Of a stretch of 5,850 bases of DNA, positions 5,845-5,850 are shown in pieces; the first letter of the stretch is position 1, and each line of letters starts with the position of its first letter. The DNA comes from an uncultured Veillonella sp. (GTDB lineage: Bacteria > Bacillota > Negativicutes > Veillonellales > Veillonellaceae), in contig URQX01000099.1 of the NCBI GenBank assembly GCA_900550175.1, positions 1 to 5,850 on the forward strand, in the 5' to 3' direction. The notes under the pieces were generated by a model. The model was not told the DNA's origin, ran no database searches, and saw only the letters and a list, made by a program, of their open reading frames with translations. The translations under genes were made by a program, and so were the position numbers.

Positions 5845-5850
5845 ACATAG

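Overview
The window looks like an ordinary chromosomal stretch of a moderately AT-rich, Firmicutes-type bacterium. Ribosome binding sites are strong (GGAGG and variants), promoters are of the sigma-70/SigA kind, and coding is dense. The protein sequences read most like Veillonella or a related Negativicute. That placement is recognition by eye, not a search result. I see no mobile element, CRISPR array, RNA gene or phage gene.

Left part (1-2900, minus strand): the front of an oligopeptide/dipeptide-type ABC importer operon, read from right to left as oppB, oppC, oppD and the first eight codons of oppF at the window edge. All junctions overlap: 8 nt for B/C, and 1 nt (TAATG) for both C/D and D/F. 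OppB and OppC would form the membrane channel, and OppD and OppF the ATPase pair. No substrate-binding protein gene (oppA) lies in the window, so the substrate is not established. A SigA-type promoter with a 17-bp spacer sits just upstream of oppB.

Middle (2900-4475, plus strand): a divergent unit with its own promoter encodes a pyridoxamine/pyridoxal kinase of the ribokinase fold (vitamin B6 salvage). A small DUF805 membrane protein with a very basic tail follows 20 nt later. The unit ends at a perfect 24-bp inverted repeat with A and T tracts on its two sides, which probably terminates transcription from both directions.

Right part (4475-5850, minus strand): one monocistronic-looking gene for a 388-residue membrane protein that I cannot assign to a family. 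It has an extended -10 promoter and a Shine-Dalgarno sequence inside a small potential hairpin. The last bases may be one arm of another terminator cut by the window end.

The start codons of oppB, oppC and the kinase were set from ribosome binding sites, because longer open frames with GTG or TTG starts exist for each. Nothing here is clearly a new system. The least explained items are the unassigned membrane protein and the role of the DUF805 protein beside a B6 kinase.
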